Assembly (NCBI RefSeq): GCF_019697375.1
Contig: NZ_JAHCDI010000004.1
Location: 4,761,324 to 4,825,323 of the forward strand
Reading direction: 5' to 3'
DNA: 64,000 bases
DNA from: Micromonospora tarapacensis
GTDB taxonomy: Bacteria > Actinomycetota > Actinomycetes > Mycobacteriales > Micromonosporaceae
The stretch's first letter is position 1, and every line of letters starts with the position of its first letter. The notes beneath the pieces were generated by a model, which ran no database searches, had not been told where the DNA came from, and was given only the letters and a program-made list of their open reading frames with translations. The position numbers and the translations under genes are program-made. Positions 26,119 to 34,796 of this stretch are shown one piece after another.

Positions 26119-26925
26119 GTGGGCCGAAGTGCCGCTTTCTTCGATCTGGACAAGACCGTCATCGCCAAGTCGAGCGCGTTGGCGTTCGGCAGGCCGTTCT
26201 ACCGGGACGGTCTGATCACTCGGCGTGACGTGGTCAAGTCCGCGTACGCGCAGTTGATGTTCCGGCTGGGTGGGACCGACGAGCAGACCATGGCCCGGAC
26301 CCGCGACTACCTCGCCACGCTCTGCAAGGGTTGGCCGGTGGACCAGGTCCGCCAGATCGTCGCGGAGACGCTGCACGAGCTGATCAACCCTTACGTGTAC
26401 GCCGAAGCCGCCGCCCTGATCGAGGAGCACCAGGCCGCCGGCCGGGACGTGGTGCTGGTCTCCGCCTCGGGCGAGGAGATGGTGCGGCCCATCGGCGCGC
26501 TGCTCGGGGTCACCGACGTGATCGCCACCCGGATGGGTGTGGTGGACGGGCGGTACAGCGGGCAGGTCGAGTTCTACGCGGCCGGTCCGAGCAAGGTCGA
26601 GGCGGTCGGCGAACTCGCCACCGAACGCGGGTACGACCTCGCCGACTCGTACGCCTACTCCGACTCGTACAGCGACCGGCCGTTGCTGGAGTGTGTGGGC
26701 CACCCGACGGTGGTCAATCCCGACCGGCAGCTGCGCAGGCTTGCCGTCGAGAACGCCTGGCCGGTGCTGGAGTTCCGGCACCCGGTCCCGCTGGGCCGGC
26801 GGCTGCGGGACCGGCCCGCCGTGCCGGTCGCCGCGGCCGCGCTCGGGGTGGGCGTCGGGGTGGCGATCGGCATCGCCTGGTACGGCCGGCACCGCCGCAC
26901 CCGTGCCAGCGCCTCTCCGGCCTGA
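26119..26925 (+). CDS. HAD superfamily IB phosphatase (SerB-like) with C-terminal membrane segment
   Basis: 268 residues. The HAD nucleophile motif is DLDKT (9-13), motif II is LVSASGEEM, and motif III/IV includes SKVEAV and the acidic YSDSYSDRPLL. A hydrophobic stretch near residues 236-258 (VPVAAAALGVGVGVAIGIAW) suggests membrane attachment. The reaction is hydrolysis of a phosphomonoester; substrate unknown (relatives act on phosphoserine or on lipids). GTG at 26119, with a -10 box 8 nt upstream, so probably leaderless. Equivalent in position to Rv3661. Confidence 0.85.
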   Translation: MGRSAAFFDLDKTVIAKSSALAFGRPFYRDGLITRRDVVKSAYAQLMFRLGGTDEQTMARTRDYLATLCKGWPVDQVRQIVAETLHELINPYVYAEAAALIEEHQAAGRDVVLVSASGEEMVRPIGALLGVTDVIATRMGVVDGRYSGQVEFYAAGPSKVEAVGELATERGYDLADSYAYSDSYSDRPLLECVGHPTVVNPDRQLRRLAVENAWPVLEFRHPVPLGRRLRDRPAVPVAAAALGVGVGVAIGIAWYGRHRRTRASASPA

Positions 26926-26978
26926 TCCGCCACTGACCGGGCGCGTCGCCCGGCAACGCGAAGGCGCCGTCGGGCGGG

Positions 26979-27725
26979 TCAGCCGGCGGCCAGCACCTCG
27001 TCGCCGATGGTGACGAGTTGGTCGGCGCCCACCTCGACGGCGGACATGTAGTGGCGCAGCCAGGATCGCAGCCCGTCCGGGGTGCCGGTGGCGAAGGCTC
27101 CGGCGGCACCCACGTACTCCGGTTCGCGCTCCCGGTGGCCGACGTCGACGGCGAGCAGGCCGCGGGGGTCGAACCCGCTGGAGAGCAGTACCAGGCGGGC
27201 CGCGCCCCGGGCCACCACACCGGAGGGGCCGGCGAACGGACGCAGGTTCAGCAGTTCCCCGTGTACGACGGCGGCCAGCACGAGGGGGGTCACCCGGGTG
27301 CCGCCGGTGACCAGCCCGGCCAGCCCGTCGAGGCGGGCCGCGACCACCGGATCGTCGATCGGGCGACCCAGCTCGGCCTCGACGACCACCTCGCGGGCGG
27401 CGAGCACGTGCAGTTTCGCCAGGGCCTGCCGGGGCGCCCTGGGCCAGAGCTCGCTGAGCCCGGGCAGCGCCCCGGCAACTCGTAGCGCGCCCTGCAGGAC
27501 CGGTTCGGTGACGGTGCCGGCGCGGACCGCCTCCCGCTCGTGGACGCGGCCTTCCAGTGCGGCACTGGCCACGGCGGAGCGCAGGCTCACCTCGGCCACC
27601 ACCGGTCCGCCGTGTCGGCGCAGCGCCCGGTGCCCGAGCGCCTGGTCGAATCGGGCACGGGCGCGCTCGGCGGCGTCGGCGACGTCGGCGAGTTCGAGCA
27701 GCGGGGCGAGCGGGTCGGCGGTCAC
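26979..27725 (-). CDS. Fic-like protein with degenerate catalytic motif (Rv3662c-like)
   Basis: 248 residues. SAALEG at 54-59 matches the (S/T)xxxE(G/N) inhibitory motif of class II Fic proteins. The place of the catalytic HPFxxGNGR is taken by RPFAGPSGVVAR (162-173): the first histidine is Arg, and GNGR is lost. AMP transfer is therefore unlikely, although the fold seems kept. Convergent with the HAD gene, 53 nt apart. Its place between the HAD gene and acs matches Rv3662c. The Fic assignment rests on these motif positions and needs a profile search; function unknown. Confidence 0.55.
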   Translation of the reverse strand: MTADPLAPLLELADVADAAERARARFDQALGHRALRRHGGPVVAEVSLRSAVASAALEGRVHEREAVRAGTVTEPVLQGALRVAGALPGLSELWPRAPRQALAKLHVLAAREVVVEAELGRPIDDPVVAARLDGLAGLVTGGTRVTPLVLAAVVHGELLNLRPFAGPSGVVARGAARLVLLSSGFDPRGLLAVDVGHREREPEYVGAAGAFATGTPDGLRSWLRHYMSAVEVGADQLVTIGDEVLAAG

Positions 27726-28016
27726 CCCGTCACGCTAGTGCCTCGTCCTGCCGGTGCCTCGTCCTGCCGGCCTGAACGGGTGGCTCGGGGTGCAGGGGGC
27801 ACTTGTGGTCGCGAGCATGATGCCTCCTCCGGGTGGCAGCGCGCCCGACGTCGGCGGATCACCGGCGGCGTCAGCACCGACGCCCGCCTGCACCTCGGCG
27901 CGTGGGAGGGGCCGTTTGGCGACGGGGGCGCGGGGGATCGGTCGCCTTCGTCAGCCACCCCGACTAGCCTGCCGGGGGAGAGACGCAGGTCACCCGGAGC
28001 AACGAGGAGTCACCGC
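27726..28016. other. Gap upstream of acs leader
   Basis: 291 nt without a supported gene. It holds a 16-nt direct repeat GTGCCTCGTCCTGCCG at 27738-27753 and 27754-27769, and a Shine-Dalgarno GAGGAG at about 28004-28009 for the leader ORF at 28017. The promoters for acs and for the divergent Fic-like gene must lie here; I could not fix them. Confidence 0.4.
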
Positions 28017-28100
28017 ATGAGCGAGCGGCAGCGAGCGAATCATCAATGCAGCGCGCTGGTGCCTCATGCCGGCACGAAGCGAAGCGGAGTGCCGGCATGA
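28017..28100 (+). CDS. 27-codon leader ORF coupled to acs
   Basis: The ATG at 28017 is preceded by GAGGAG 7 nt upstream. The reading frame starts [15 protein letters not shown], ends GVPA, and stops with a TGA at 28098-28100 that overlaps the acs ATG (ATGA). The acs start lies in one arm of a hairpin (28065-28099), so translating this leader would open it. The DNA resembles repeat sequence (GAGCGAGCGGCAGCGAGCGA). That the peptide is made is inference. Confidence 0.45.
   Translation: MSERQRANHQCSALVPHAGTKRSGVPA
28065..28099 (+). promoter_or_regulatory. Hairpin enclosing the acs start codon
   Basis: CATGCCGGCAC (28065-28075) pairs perfectly with GTGCCGGCATG (28089-28099). The 13-nt loop holds most of the AGCGGAG that would serve as ribosome-binding site for the ATG at 28097, which itself is in the stem. 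This layout would limit initiation unless ribosomes finishing the leader ORF open it. Confidence 0.6.
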
Positions 28101-30091
28101 GTGAGGCATTGGCCAATCTGCTGAACGAGACGCGCCAGTTCCCGCCGCCGGCCGAACTCGCCGCTGAAGCCAACGTGACGGCCGACGCGTACGCCGAGGC
28201 CGAGACCGACCGGCTCGCCTTCTGGGAGCGCCAGGCCGGGCGGCTGACCTGGACGAAGCCGTGGGACCAGGTGCTGGACTGGTCCACGCCGCCGTTCGCG
28301 AAGTGGTTCGTCGGTGGGCAGCTGAACGTGGCGTACAACTGCCTCGACCGGCATGTCGAGGCCGGCCGGGGTGACAAGGTGGCGATCCACTGGGAGGGCG
28401 AGCCCGGTGACACCCGCACCATCACGTACGCCGACCTGCACCGGATGACCTGCCAGGCGGCGAACGCGCTCAGCGACCTCGGGGTGGTCGCCGGTGACCG
28501 GGTGGCGATCTATCTGCCGATGATCCCGGAGGCGGCGGTCGCCATGCTGGCCTGCGCCCGGATCGGCGCCACGCACAGCGTGGTGTTCGGCGGCTTCTCT
28601 GCCGAGTCGCTGACCAACCGGATCCAGGACGCCACCGCCAAGGTCGTGATCACCGCCGACGGTGGCTACCGGCGGGGCAAGCCGAGCGCGTTGAAGCCGA
28701 CCGTCGACGAGGCGGTGGCGAACTGCCCGTCGGTGGAGCACGTGCTGGTGGTCCGCCGCACCGGCGAGGAGGTCGCCTGGTCGGCGAAGGACCACTGGTG
28801 GCACGAGGCGGTGGAGCAGGCGTCGACCGAGCACGCCGCTCAGCCGTTCGACGCCGAGCATCCGCTGTTCATCCTCTACACCAGCGGCACCACCGCCCGC
28901 CCGAAGGGCATCCTGCACACCACCGGCGGCTACCTGACCCAGGCGTCGTACACCTCGCACGCGGTCTTCGACCTCAAGCCGGACAGCGACGTCTACTGGT
29001 GCACGGCGGACATCGGCTGGGTGACCGGCCACTCCTACATCGTCTACGGCCCGCTCTCCAACGGGGTGAGCCAGGTGATGTACGAGGGCACCCCGGACAC
29101 CCCCCACAAGGGCCGTTTCTGGGAGATCGTCGACCGCTACCGGGTGACCATCCTCTACACGGCGCCGACGCTGATCCGCACCATGATGAAGTGGGGTGAG
29201 GAGATCCCCGCCGAGTACGACCTCTCGTCGCTGCGGCTGCTCGGCAGCGTCGGCGAGCCGATCAACCCCGAGGCGTGGATGTGGTACAGGCAGCACGTCG
29301 GGCAGGGCGCGCTGCCCATCGTGGACACCTGGTGGCAGACCGAGACCGGCAGCATGATGATCTCGCCACTGCCGGGGGTGACCGCCGCCAAGCCGGGTTC
29401 GGCGATGACCGCGCTGCCGGGCATCGTCGCCGACGTGGTGGACGACCAGGGTCAGTCGGTGCCCAACGGCGGCGGGGGTTATCTCGTGCTACGCGAGCCG
29501 TGGCCGTCGATGCTGCGCACCATCTGGGGCGACGACAACCGGTTCCTCGAGACGTACTGGTCCCGGTTCGGCGCGGGCGCGGGCGGCGGCGCCGGGGATG
29601 CGTGGATCTACTTCGCCGGTGACGGCGCGAAGAAGGACGACGACGGACACATCTGGCTGCTGGGCCGGGTCGACGACGTGATGCTGGTGTCGGGGCACAA
29701 CATCTCGACGACGGAGGTGGAGTCGGCCCTGGTCTCGCACCCGTCGGTGGCGGAGGCGGCGGTGGTCGGTGCGACCGATTCGACCACCGGGCAGGCGATC
29801 GTCGCGTTCGCCATCCCCCGGGGCAACGCCGAGACCTCGGGCGATGCGGGCGAGCAGCTCATTGCCGACCTGCGCAACCACGTGGCCAAGGCGCTCGGCC
29901 CGATCGCCAAGCCCCGGCAGATCATGCTGGTGCCGGAGTTGCCGAAGACCCGCTCCGGAAAGATCATGCGTCGGCTGCTGCGGGATGTGGCGGAGAACCG
30001 CTCGCTGGGCGACGTGACGACGTTGCAGGATTCGTCCGTGATGGAGCTGATCGCCTCCGGTATGGGTGGGGGCAGGTCCGACGAGGACTGA
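28097..30091 (+). CDS. acs: Acetyl-CoA synthetase
   Basis: 664 residues from the ATG at 28097; family proteins start here ([11 protein letters not shown]). AMP-forming acetate-CoA ligase of the cytoplasm, turning acetate, ATP and CoA into acetyl-CoA. P-loop-like [11 protein letters not shown], the TWWQTETG adenylate motif, DEHGH-like [14 protein letters not shown] hinge, and the C-terminal [11 protein letters not shown] with the lysine that is acetylated in regulated enzymes. The HEWEHE-like ACS insertion WYRQHVG is typical. A perfect terminator follows. It is preceded by a coupled leader ORF and a hairpin on its start. Confidence 0.95.
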   Translation: MSEALANLLNETRQFPPPAELAAEANVTADAYAEAETDRLAFWERQAGRLTWTKPWDQVLDWSTPPFAKWFVGGQLNVAYNCLDRHVEAGRGDKVAIHWEGEPGDTRTITYADLHRMTCQAANALSDLGVVAGDRVAIYLPMIPEAAVAMLACARIGATHSVVFGGFSAESLTNRIQDATAKVVITADGGYRRGKPSALKPTVDEAVANCPSVEHVLVVRRTGEEVAWSAKDHWWHEAVEQASTEHAAQPFDAEHPLFILYTSGTTARPKGILHTTGGYLTQASYTSHAVFDLKPDSDVYWCTADIGWVTGHSYIVYGPLSNGVSQVMYEGTPDTPHKGRFWEIVDRYRVTILYTAPTLIRTMMKWGEEIPAEYDLSSLRLLGSVGEPINPEAWMWYRQHVGQGALPIVDTWWQTETGSMMISPLPGVTAAKPGSAMTALPGIVADVVDDQGQSVPNGGGGYLVLREPWPSMLRTIWGDDNRFLETYWSRFGAGAGGGAGDAWIYFAGDGAKKDDDGHIWLLGRVDDVMLVSGHNISTTEVESALVSHPSVAEAAVVGATDSTTGQAIVAFAIPRGNAETSGDAGEQLIADLRNHVAKALGPIAKPRQIMLVPELPKTRSGKIMRRLLRDVAENRSLGDVTTLQDSSVMELIASGMGGGRSDED

Positions 30092-30108
30092 CGGCAGTCG
30101 TCCGACCT

Positions 30109-30145
30109 GATGGGGTGGCGGTCCGGCGCGGACCGCCACCCCATC
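30109..30145 (+). terminator. 16-bp perfect hairpin after acs
   Basis: GATGGGGTGGCGGTCC pairs exactly with GGACCGCCACCCCATC around GGCGC, 17 nt beyond the acs stop. Confidence 0.8.
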
Positions 30146-30344
30146 GGCGTGTCCGGGCCCACCCGGCCGTCCTTGACGTGTGACAGTGAAAACCCCTTCC
30201 AACAATTTGCTGAAACAAATCGTCGCGGGCCTCTTCCCACCAGCCCCACCGGTGCCTATGTTCACCAATGGCCCCATTTACCAGGGCCGTTTTCACCGGC
30301 CCACAACCCCCAATGGGCCGGTTCCCTCAATCCGGAGGTACCAC

Positions 30345-32765
30345 GTGCGGAAAGTCGCAGTGGGTCTGCTCGGGCTCTCGCTGACGGCGACAGGGCTTAC
30401 GGTCGGCGCGTCAGCCGCCGCCGCGCCGCAGTCGGAGACGCCGGCGAACGCCCTGTCGATCGCGGAGCCCGCCCACGCCGAACACGACCTGCCGAACCCG
30501 CTGGAGGAGAAGCGCCGCGCCCTACGTCAGGAGGGCCTGAGCGAGGTCCTCTCCGGCCGCTCCACGGCTGAGCGGATCAACGGCAGTACGGTGGTCAAGG
30601 TCGGCGAGCGGGCCACCCGTGGCGGCAAGGCCGGCCGCAACACCAGGACCACCAGGGCCGGCAAGGGACCCACCGAGAAGCAGTACGTCGAGCTGTCCCG
30701 GGAGAAGACCGACCGGATCTTCGTGATCCTCGCGGAGTTCGGCAACGACCGGCACCCGAGCTATCCCGATCAGGACACCGATCCGGACACCCCCGGTCCG
30801 ATCAAGTTCGACGGGCCGTTGCACAACGAGATTCCGGAGCCGGACCGGTCGGAGGACAACTCCACCGTCTGGCAGCCGGACTACGACGCCGACCACTACC
30901 GGGAGCTCTACTTCGGCACCGGCCCCGGTGACGAGTCGTTGAAGCAGTACTACGAGGCCCAGTCCTCGGGTCGCTACAGCGTGGACGGTGTGGTCACCGA
31001 CTGGGTCAGGGTCCCGTACAACGAGGCCCGGTACGGCCGCTCCAGCGGCTACCCGTGCGACTCGATCGTCTGCTCCAACGTCTGGGCGCTGGTCCGCGAC
31101 GCGGCCAACCGTTGGGTGGCCGACCAGCAGGCCGCCGGCCGGTCCGACCAGGAGATCGCCGCCGACGTACAGGCGATGGACCAGTGGGACCGGTACGACC
31201 ACGACGGTGACGGAGACTTCAACGAGCCGGACGGCTACATCGACCACTTCCAGATCGTGCACGCCGGTGGCGACATGGCCGACGGCGACCCGATCCAGGG
31301 CGAGGACGCCATCTGGAGCCACCGCTGGTACGCGTACGCCTCCGACCAGGGGCGCACCGGCCCGCCGAACTTCCCGGCCGGCGGCACCCAGATCGGCAGC
31401 ACCGGCGTCTGGATCGGTGACTACACCATCCAGCCGGAGAACGGCGGTCGGAGCGTCTTCTACCACGAGTACGCCCACGACCTCGGCCTGCCGGACGACT
31501 ACAACGTCATCAGTGGTGGCGACAACAACAACGAGCACTGGACGCTGATGGCGCAGAGCCGGCTCGGCGCCAAGAACGACGGCGGCATCGGCGAGCGCGG
31601 CGGCGACCTCGGCGCCTGGAACAAGCTCCAGCTCGGCTGGCTCGACTACGAGGTGATCGTGGCCGGGCAGAAGCGGACCCTGACCCTCGGCCCGCAGGAG
31701 TACAACACCAAGGAGGCGCAGGCCGCCGTGGTGGTGCTGCCCGAGCGGGAGTACGCCTTCGACAACGGCGCGCCGTTCGAGGGTGACCGGCAGTTCTTCT
31801 CCGGCAACGCCGACGATCTGAACAGCACCATGACCCGGACGCTCGACCTGACCGGAAAGTCGTCGGCGACGCTGTCGCTGAAGGGCCGCTACAGCATCGA
31901 GGCGGACTACGACTACCTCTTCTTCGAGACCTCGGTGGACGGCGGGCAGACCTGGTCGCCGCAGCCCGGCACGGCCGACGGCCGCCCGCTGAAGGAGATC
32001 TCCCCCGGCCGGTTCGCGCTGGACGGCAGTTCCGACGACGAGTGGGTCGACATCGAGATTCCGCTGGACTCGGTGGCCGGTGGCAGCGTCGGCTTCCGGC
32101 TGCGCTACCAGACCGACGGTGGCGTGTCCGAGGGCGGCTTCTTCGGTGACGCGGTCACCCTGACCGCCGACGGCGAGACGGTCTTCACCGACGGCGCCGA
32201 GTCCGGTGCCGCCGACTGGACGCTGGCCGGCGGGTTCGAGGTGGTCGAGGAGAGCTACACCCGGAGCTTCGCGAACTACTACATCGCCGGAACCCGGCAG
32301 CACATCTCGTACGACAAGTACCTCAAGACCGGCCCGTACTTCTTCGGGTACGCCAACACCAAGCCTGACTACGTGGACCACTACGCGTACCAGGAGGGCC
32401 TGCTGATCTCGTACTGGAACACCCGGTGGGCGGACAACGACACGTTCGCGCACCCGGGCGAGGGCCGGAATCTGATCATCGACGCCCGTCCCCGGCCGAT
32501 CTACAACCTGACCGGTCAGCCCTGGCGGGCCCGGATCCAGGTCTACGACGCGCCGTTCAGCCTGAAGAAGGCCGACTCGTTCACGCTGCACCTCGACAGC
32601 CAGCCGCAGTACATCCGTGGGCAGGCCGCGCAGCCGCTGTTCGACGACACCAAGAAGTTCTGGTTCCCGGAGCTGCCGAACCACGGCGTCAAGCTCCCGG
32701 CCACCGGCACCAAGATCAAGGTGCTGAAGCAGAAGGGCATCTACACCAAGGTCCGTTTCTCCTGA
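30345..32765 (+). CDS. Secreted M6 family (immune inhibitor A-like) metalloprotease
   Basis: 806 residues from the GTG at 30345, which has CGGAGGT 7 nt upstream. A signal peptide (VRKVAVGLLGLSLTATGLTV, cleavage after about residue 27) is followed by a propeptide region to about 110. The catalytic domain carries the zinc motif HEYAH at 374-378, followed by DLGLPDDYN. After it comes a beta-rich C-terminal part with a concanavalin-like segment (DYDYLFFETSVDGGQTW). The family degrades secreted or host proteins outside the cell. The open frame upstream of 30345 is ignored because it lacks a Shine-Dalgarno sequence. It has its own terminator. Confidence 0.88.
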   Translation: MRKVAVGLLGLSLTATGLTVGASAAAAPQSETPANALSIAEPAHAEHDLPNPLEEKRRALRQEGLSEVLSGRSTAERINGSTVVKVGERATRGGKAGRNTRTTRAGKGPTEKQYVELSREKTDRIFVILAEFGNDRHPSYPDQDTDPDTPGPIKFDGPLHNEIPEPDRSEDNSTVWQPDYDADHYRELYFGTGPGDESLKQYYEAQSSGRYSVDGVVTDWVRVPYNEARYGRSSGYPCDSIVCSNVWALVRDAANRWVADQQAAGRSDQEIAADVQAMDQWDRYDHDGDGDFNEPDGYIDHFQIVHAGGDMADGDPIQGEDAIWSHRWYAYASDQGRTGPPNFPAGGTQIGSTGVWIGDYTIQPENGGRSVFYHEYAHDLGLPDDYNVISGGDNNNEHWTLMAQSRLGAKNDGGIGERGGDLGAWNKLQLGWLDYEVIVAGQKRTLTLGPQEYNTKEAQAAVVVLPEREYAFDNGAPFEGDRQFFSGNADDLNSTMTRTLDLTGKSSATLSLKGRYSIEADYDYLFFETSVDGGQTWSPQPGTADGRPLKEISPGRFALDGSSDDEWVDIEIPLDSVAGGSVGFRLRYQTDGGVSEGGFFGDAVTLTADGETVFTDGAESGAADWTLAGGFEVVEESYTRSFANYYIAGTRQHISYDKYLKTGPYFFGYANTKPDYVDHYAYQEGLLISYWNTRWADNDTFAHPGEGRNLIIDARPRPIYNLTGQPWRARIQVYDAPFSLKKADSFTLHLDSQPQYIRGQAAQPLFDDTKKFWFPELPNHGVKLPATGTKIKVLKQKGIYTKVRFS

Positions 32766-32784
32766 GCCGCTGAGGTAACCGCGT

Positions 32785-32832
32785 CGATGCCCCGGGCGGA
32801 TGCCCCGGGCGGGCCATCCGCCCGGGGCATCG
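32785..32832 (+). terminator. 18-bp perfect hairpin after the M6 protease gene
   Basis: CGATGCCCCGGGCGGATG and CATCCGCCCGGGGCATCG are exact reverse complements with a 12-nt loop, 19 nt after the stop. Confidence 0.8.
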
Positions 32833-32916
32833 CGCGTACCCGGATCGGTCACCGACCGGCGGCCCTGGGGTCGCCCTGGCCGGGAACCGGCGCGACGCTG
32901 GCCGCGTCGTATCCTC

Positions 32917-33417
32917 ATGCTCACCCTCATCCGCGCCCGCGCGCCGGCCGCCTGCCTCGCCGCGCTGCTGGCGCTGACCGGATGCGCCGACCGGAACGGA
33001 GGCAGCGTGACGCCCGAGCCGAGCCCGCCCGGTGCGCCCGACGGGCGCCCGGCCGACACCGCCGACACCGGCCGCGGCCCGGCCGACACCGCCGCCGGTC
33101 AGCCGCCCGTCGGGCGCACCGGCGGGACGCTCTCGCCCACCGAGCCGCCCCTGATCGGTATCCCGACGGCGCCGCCCAGCCGACCCACCGAGCTGCGCAA
33201 GACCAACGTGCTCGCCGGCCGGCTCAGCCACGGCGGCAGCGGCCCGTGCTACACGCTGGTCACCGACGACGGCCGGGAACACGCGTTGTACGGCGTCGGC
33301 AAGGGCACCTTCGCCACCGGCGCCTGGGTGCGGGTGACCACCGCGCCGGCGGTGCCCGACGTGGACTGCGGCTCGGGAATCCCGGCCAGCATCCTGAAGA
33401 TCAGCCTGGTCGGCTGA
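32917..33417 (+). CDS. Putative lipoprotein with small beta domain
   Basis: 166 residues from the ATG at 32917. The signal LAALLALTG-C puts the lipidated cysteine at residue 23. A Pro/Thr/Asp-rich spacer of about 70 residues follows, then a small domain (NVLAGRLSHGGSGPCYTLV ... GAWVRVTTAP) that looks like an OB-type barrel similar to DUF5666-like domains, with two cysteines that may pair outside the cell. The open frame extends upstream to 32800 but passes into the terminator; a weak Shine-Dalgarno sequence makes the start moderately certain. Function unknown. Confidence 0.68.
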   Translation: MLTLIRARAPAACLAALLALTGCADRNGGSVTPEPSPPGAPDGRPADTADTGRGPADTAAGQPPVGRTGGTLSPTEPPLIGIPTAPPSRPTELRKTNVLAGRLSHGGSGPCYTLVTDDGREHALYGVGKGTFATGAWVRVTTAPAVPDVDCGSGIPASILKISLVG

Positions 33418-33485
33418 CCGCCCGCCGACGGACGCCGGTGACCGGTCGGCCGGACGACCGGCAGCTGGGTCATAGGCTGTCGGTC

Positions 33486-34418
33486 ATGACCGAGCAGCGT
33501 GGCGATGCCGTCGACGAGTCCTGCGTCCTCACCGACGGGCCGTGGACGCACCGGTTCGTCGGCGCCAACGGCAGCCGGTTCCACGTCGTCGAGACGGGCA
33601 CCGGGCCGATGGTGCTCTTTCTGCACGGCTTCCCCGAACACTGGTGGGCCTGGCACCAGATGCTGCCCGCGGTGGCCGACGCCGGCTTCCGCGCCGTCGC
33701 CATGGACCTGCGTGGCTACGGCGCCAGCGACAAGCCACCCCGGGGGTACGACGGCTACACGCTGGCCGCCGACGTCGCGGGGCTGATCCGCGCCCTCGGG
33801 GAACGCTCGGCGACCGTGGTCGGCAGCGGTGCCGGCGGGTTGATCGCCTGGACGGTCGCGTCGTTCCACCCCGCCCTGGTCCGCCGGCTGGTGGTCCTCG
33901 GCGCCCCGCACCCGCTGCGGCTGCGCGCCGCCATCTTCGCCGATCCGCGCGGTCAGTTCGCCGCGTCGACTCCCGCGCTGAGGTTCCAGCTTCCCCGCTA
34001 CGAGCACCTCCTCACCCGGGACGAGGGGCGGGCCGTGGAGGAGATCCTGCGCCGCTGGGGTGGCGGGCGATGGGTCGCCGGCCCAGACTTCGCCGGCTAC
34101 GCGCAGCGCTACCGGGAGGCCATGCGGATCCCGCAGGCCGCGTTCTGCGCGCTGGAGGGCTACCGGTGGGCGTTCCGGTCGGCGCTGCGGTTGCACGGCT
34201 ACCGGTTCGTCAAGTTGGTGCAGCGTCCGCTGGTCGCCCCCACCCTGCAGTTGCACGGCGCCCTGGACGTGGCCGCGTTGCCGCGTACCGCCCAGGGATC
34301 GGGGCGGTACGTCAGCGCACCGTACGAGTGGCGGCTGCTCGACGAGGTCGGGCATTTCCCGCACCTGGAGACACCGGAGCTGGTCCTGGGCGAGGTCCTT
34401 CGCTGGGCGAAGTCCTGA
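33486..34418 (+). CDS. Alpha/beta hydrolase, epoxide hydrolase-like, nucleophile lost
   Basis: 310 residues. Clear epoxide hydrolase-type features: HGFPEHWWAW (47-56, oxyanion HGxP), MDLRGYGASDKP, the cap-domain region, and the final VGHFPHLE with the catalytic histidine. The nucleophile elbow, normally GHDWGG or GxSxG, reads GSGAGG (113-118), with neither Asp nor Ser at the nucleophile position. It may be non-catalytic or use another residue. TAGGCT at 33473-33478 ends 7 nt before the ATG, so the transcript is probably leaderless. Cytoplasmic. Confidence 0.78.
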   Translation: MTEQRGDAVDESCVLTDGPWTHRFVGANGSRFHVVETGTGPMVLFLHGFPEHWWAWHQMLPAVADAGFRAVAMDLRGYGASDKPPRGYDGYTLAADVAGLIRALGERSATVVGSGAGGLIAWTVASFHPALVRRLVVLGAPHPLRLRAAIFADPRGQFAASTPALRFQLPRYEHLLTRDEGRAVEEILRRWGGGRWVAGPDFAGYAQRYREAMRIPQAAFCALEGYRWAFRSALRLHGYRFVKLVQRPLVAPTLQLHGALDVAALPRTAQGSGRYVSAPYEWRLLDEVGHFPHLETPELVLGEVLRWAKS

Positions 34419-34433
34419 CCCGCCCGGGCCGTC

Positions 34434-34796
34434 TCAGACCCGCTGTTCGCGCACGTCGGTGACCTCGCCGACGGGCGCCCAGCCCTGGTAGACGCCGAAG
34501 TCGAACGCCTCCAGCCGCATCGCCTGGGCGACCGGCCAGCGCCCGCCGGTGTACTCGACCCGCAGCCACCCGTCGTGCTCGGCCAGCACGATGAACGGCT
34601 GCCCCTGCCAGGTGCAGGTCGTCCGCACGTACGCCAGCTCCTCCACCTCGGCCGCCGGGACGACCCGGACGTGCCGGCCGGGACGAACCTCGGCGAAGCC
34701 CTCGGCGGCTTCCGACTGGTAGAGCCGGATCTCGCCGCCGTCCGGGCTGGCCTGGTACTCCCGCCCGCGCCAGCGGGCCACGTAGCCGTCCCGCAT
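34434..34796 (-). CDS. Conserved hypothetical protein following the SseB-like gene
   Basis: 120 residues from the ATG at 34796, overlapping the stop of the SseB-like gene (TGATG); a GTG at 34799 is an alternative. The protein is beta-rich with many aromatics (YVARWRGREYQASPDGGEIR and TCTWQGQPFIVLAEHDGWLR) and no membrane segment. Overlap indicates a shared transcript and perhaps joint function with the SseB-like protein at the ESX locus. I do not recognise the family. Confidence 0.65.
   Translation of the reverse strand: MRDGYVARWRGREYQASPDGGEIRLYQSEAAEGFAEVRPGRHVRVVPAAEVEELAYVRTTCTWQGQPFIVLAEHDGWLRVEYTGGRWPVAQAMRLEAFDFGVYQGWAPVGEVTDVREQRV

Noticed and set aside
26979..27725. Active Fic AMP-transferase
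   Set aside because: The catalytic histidine and GNGR are replaced, so activity cannot be supported.
30180..30344. Upstream start for the M6 protease
   Set aside because: It would bury the signal peptide 55 residues inside the protein, and there is a clear GGAGG before the GTG at 30345.
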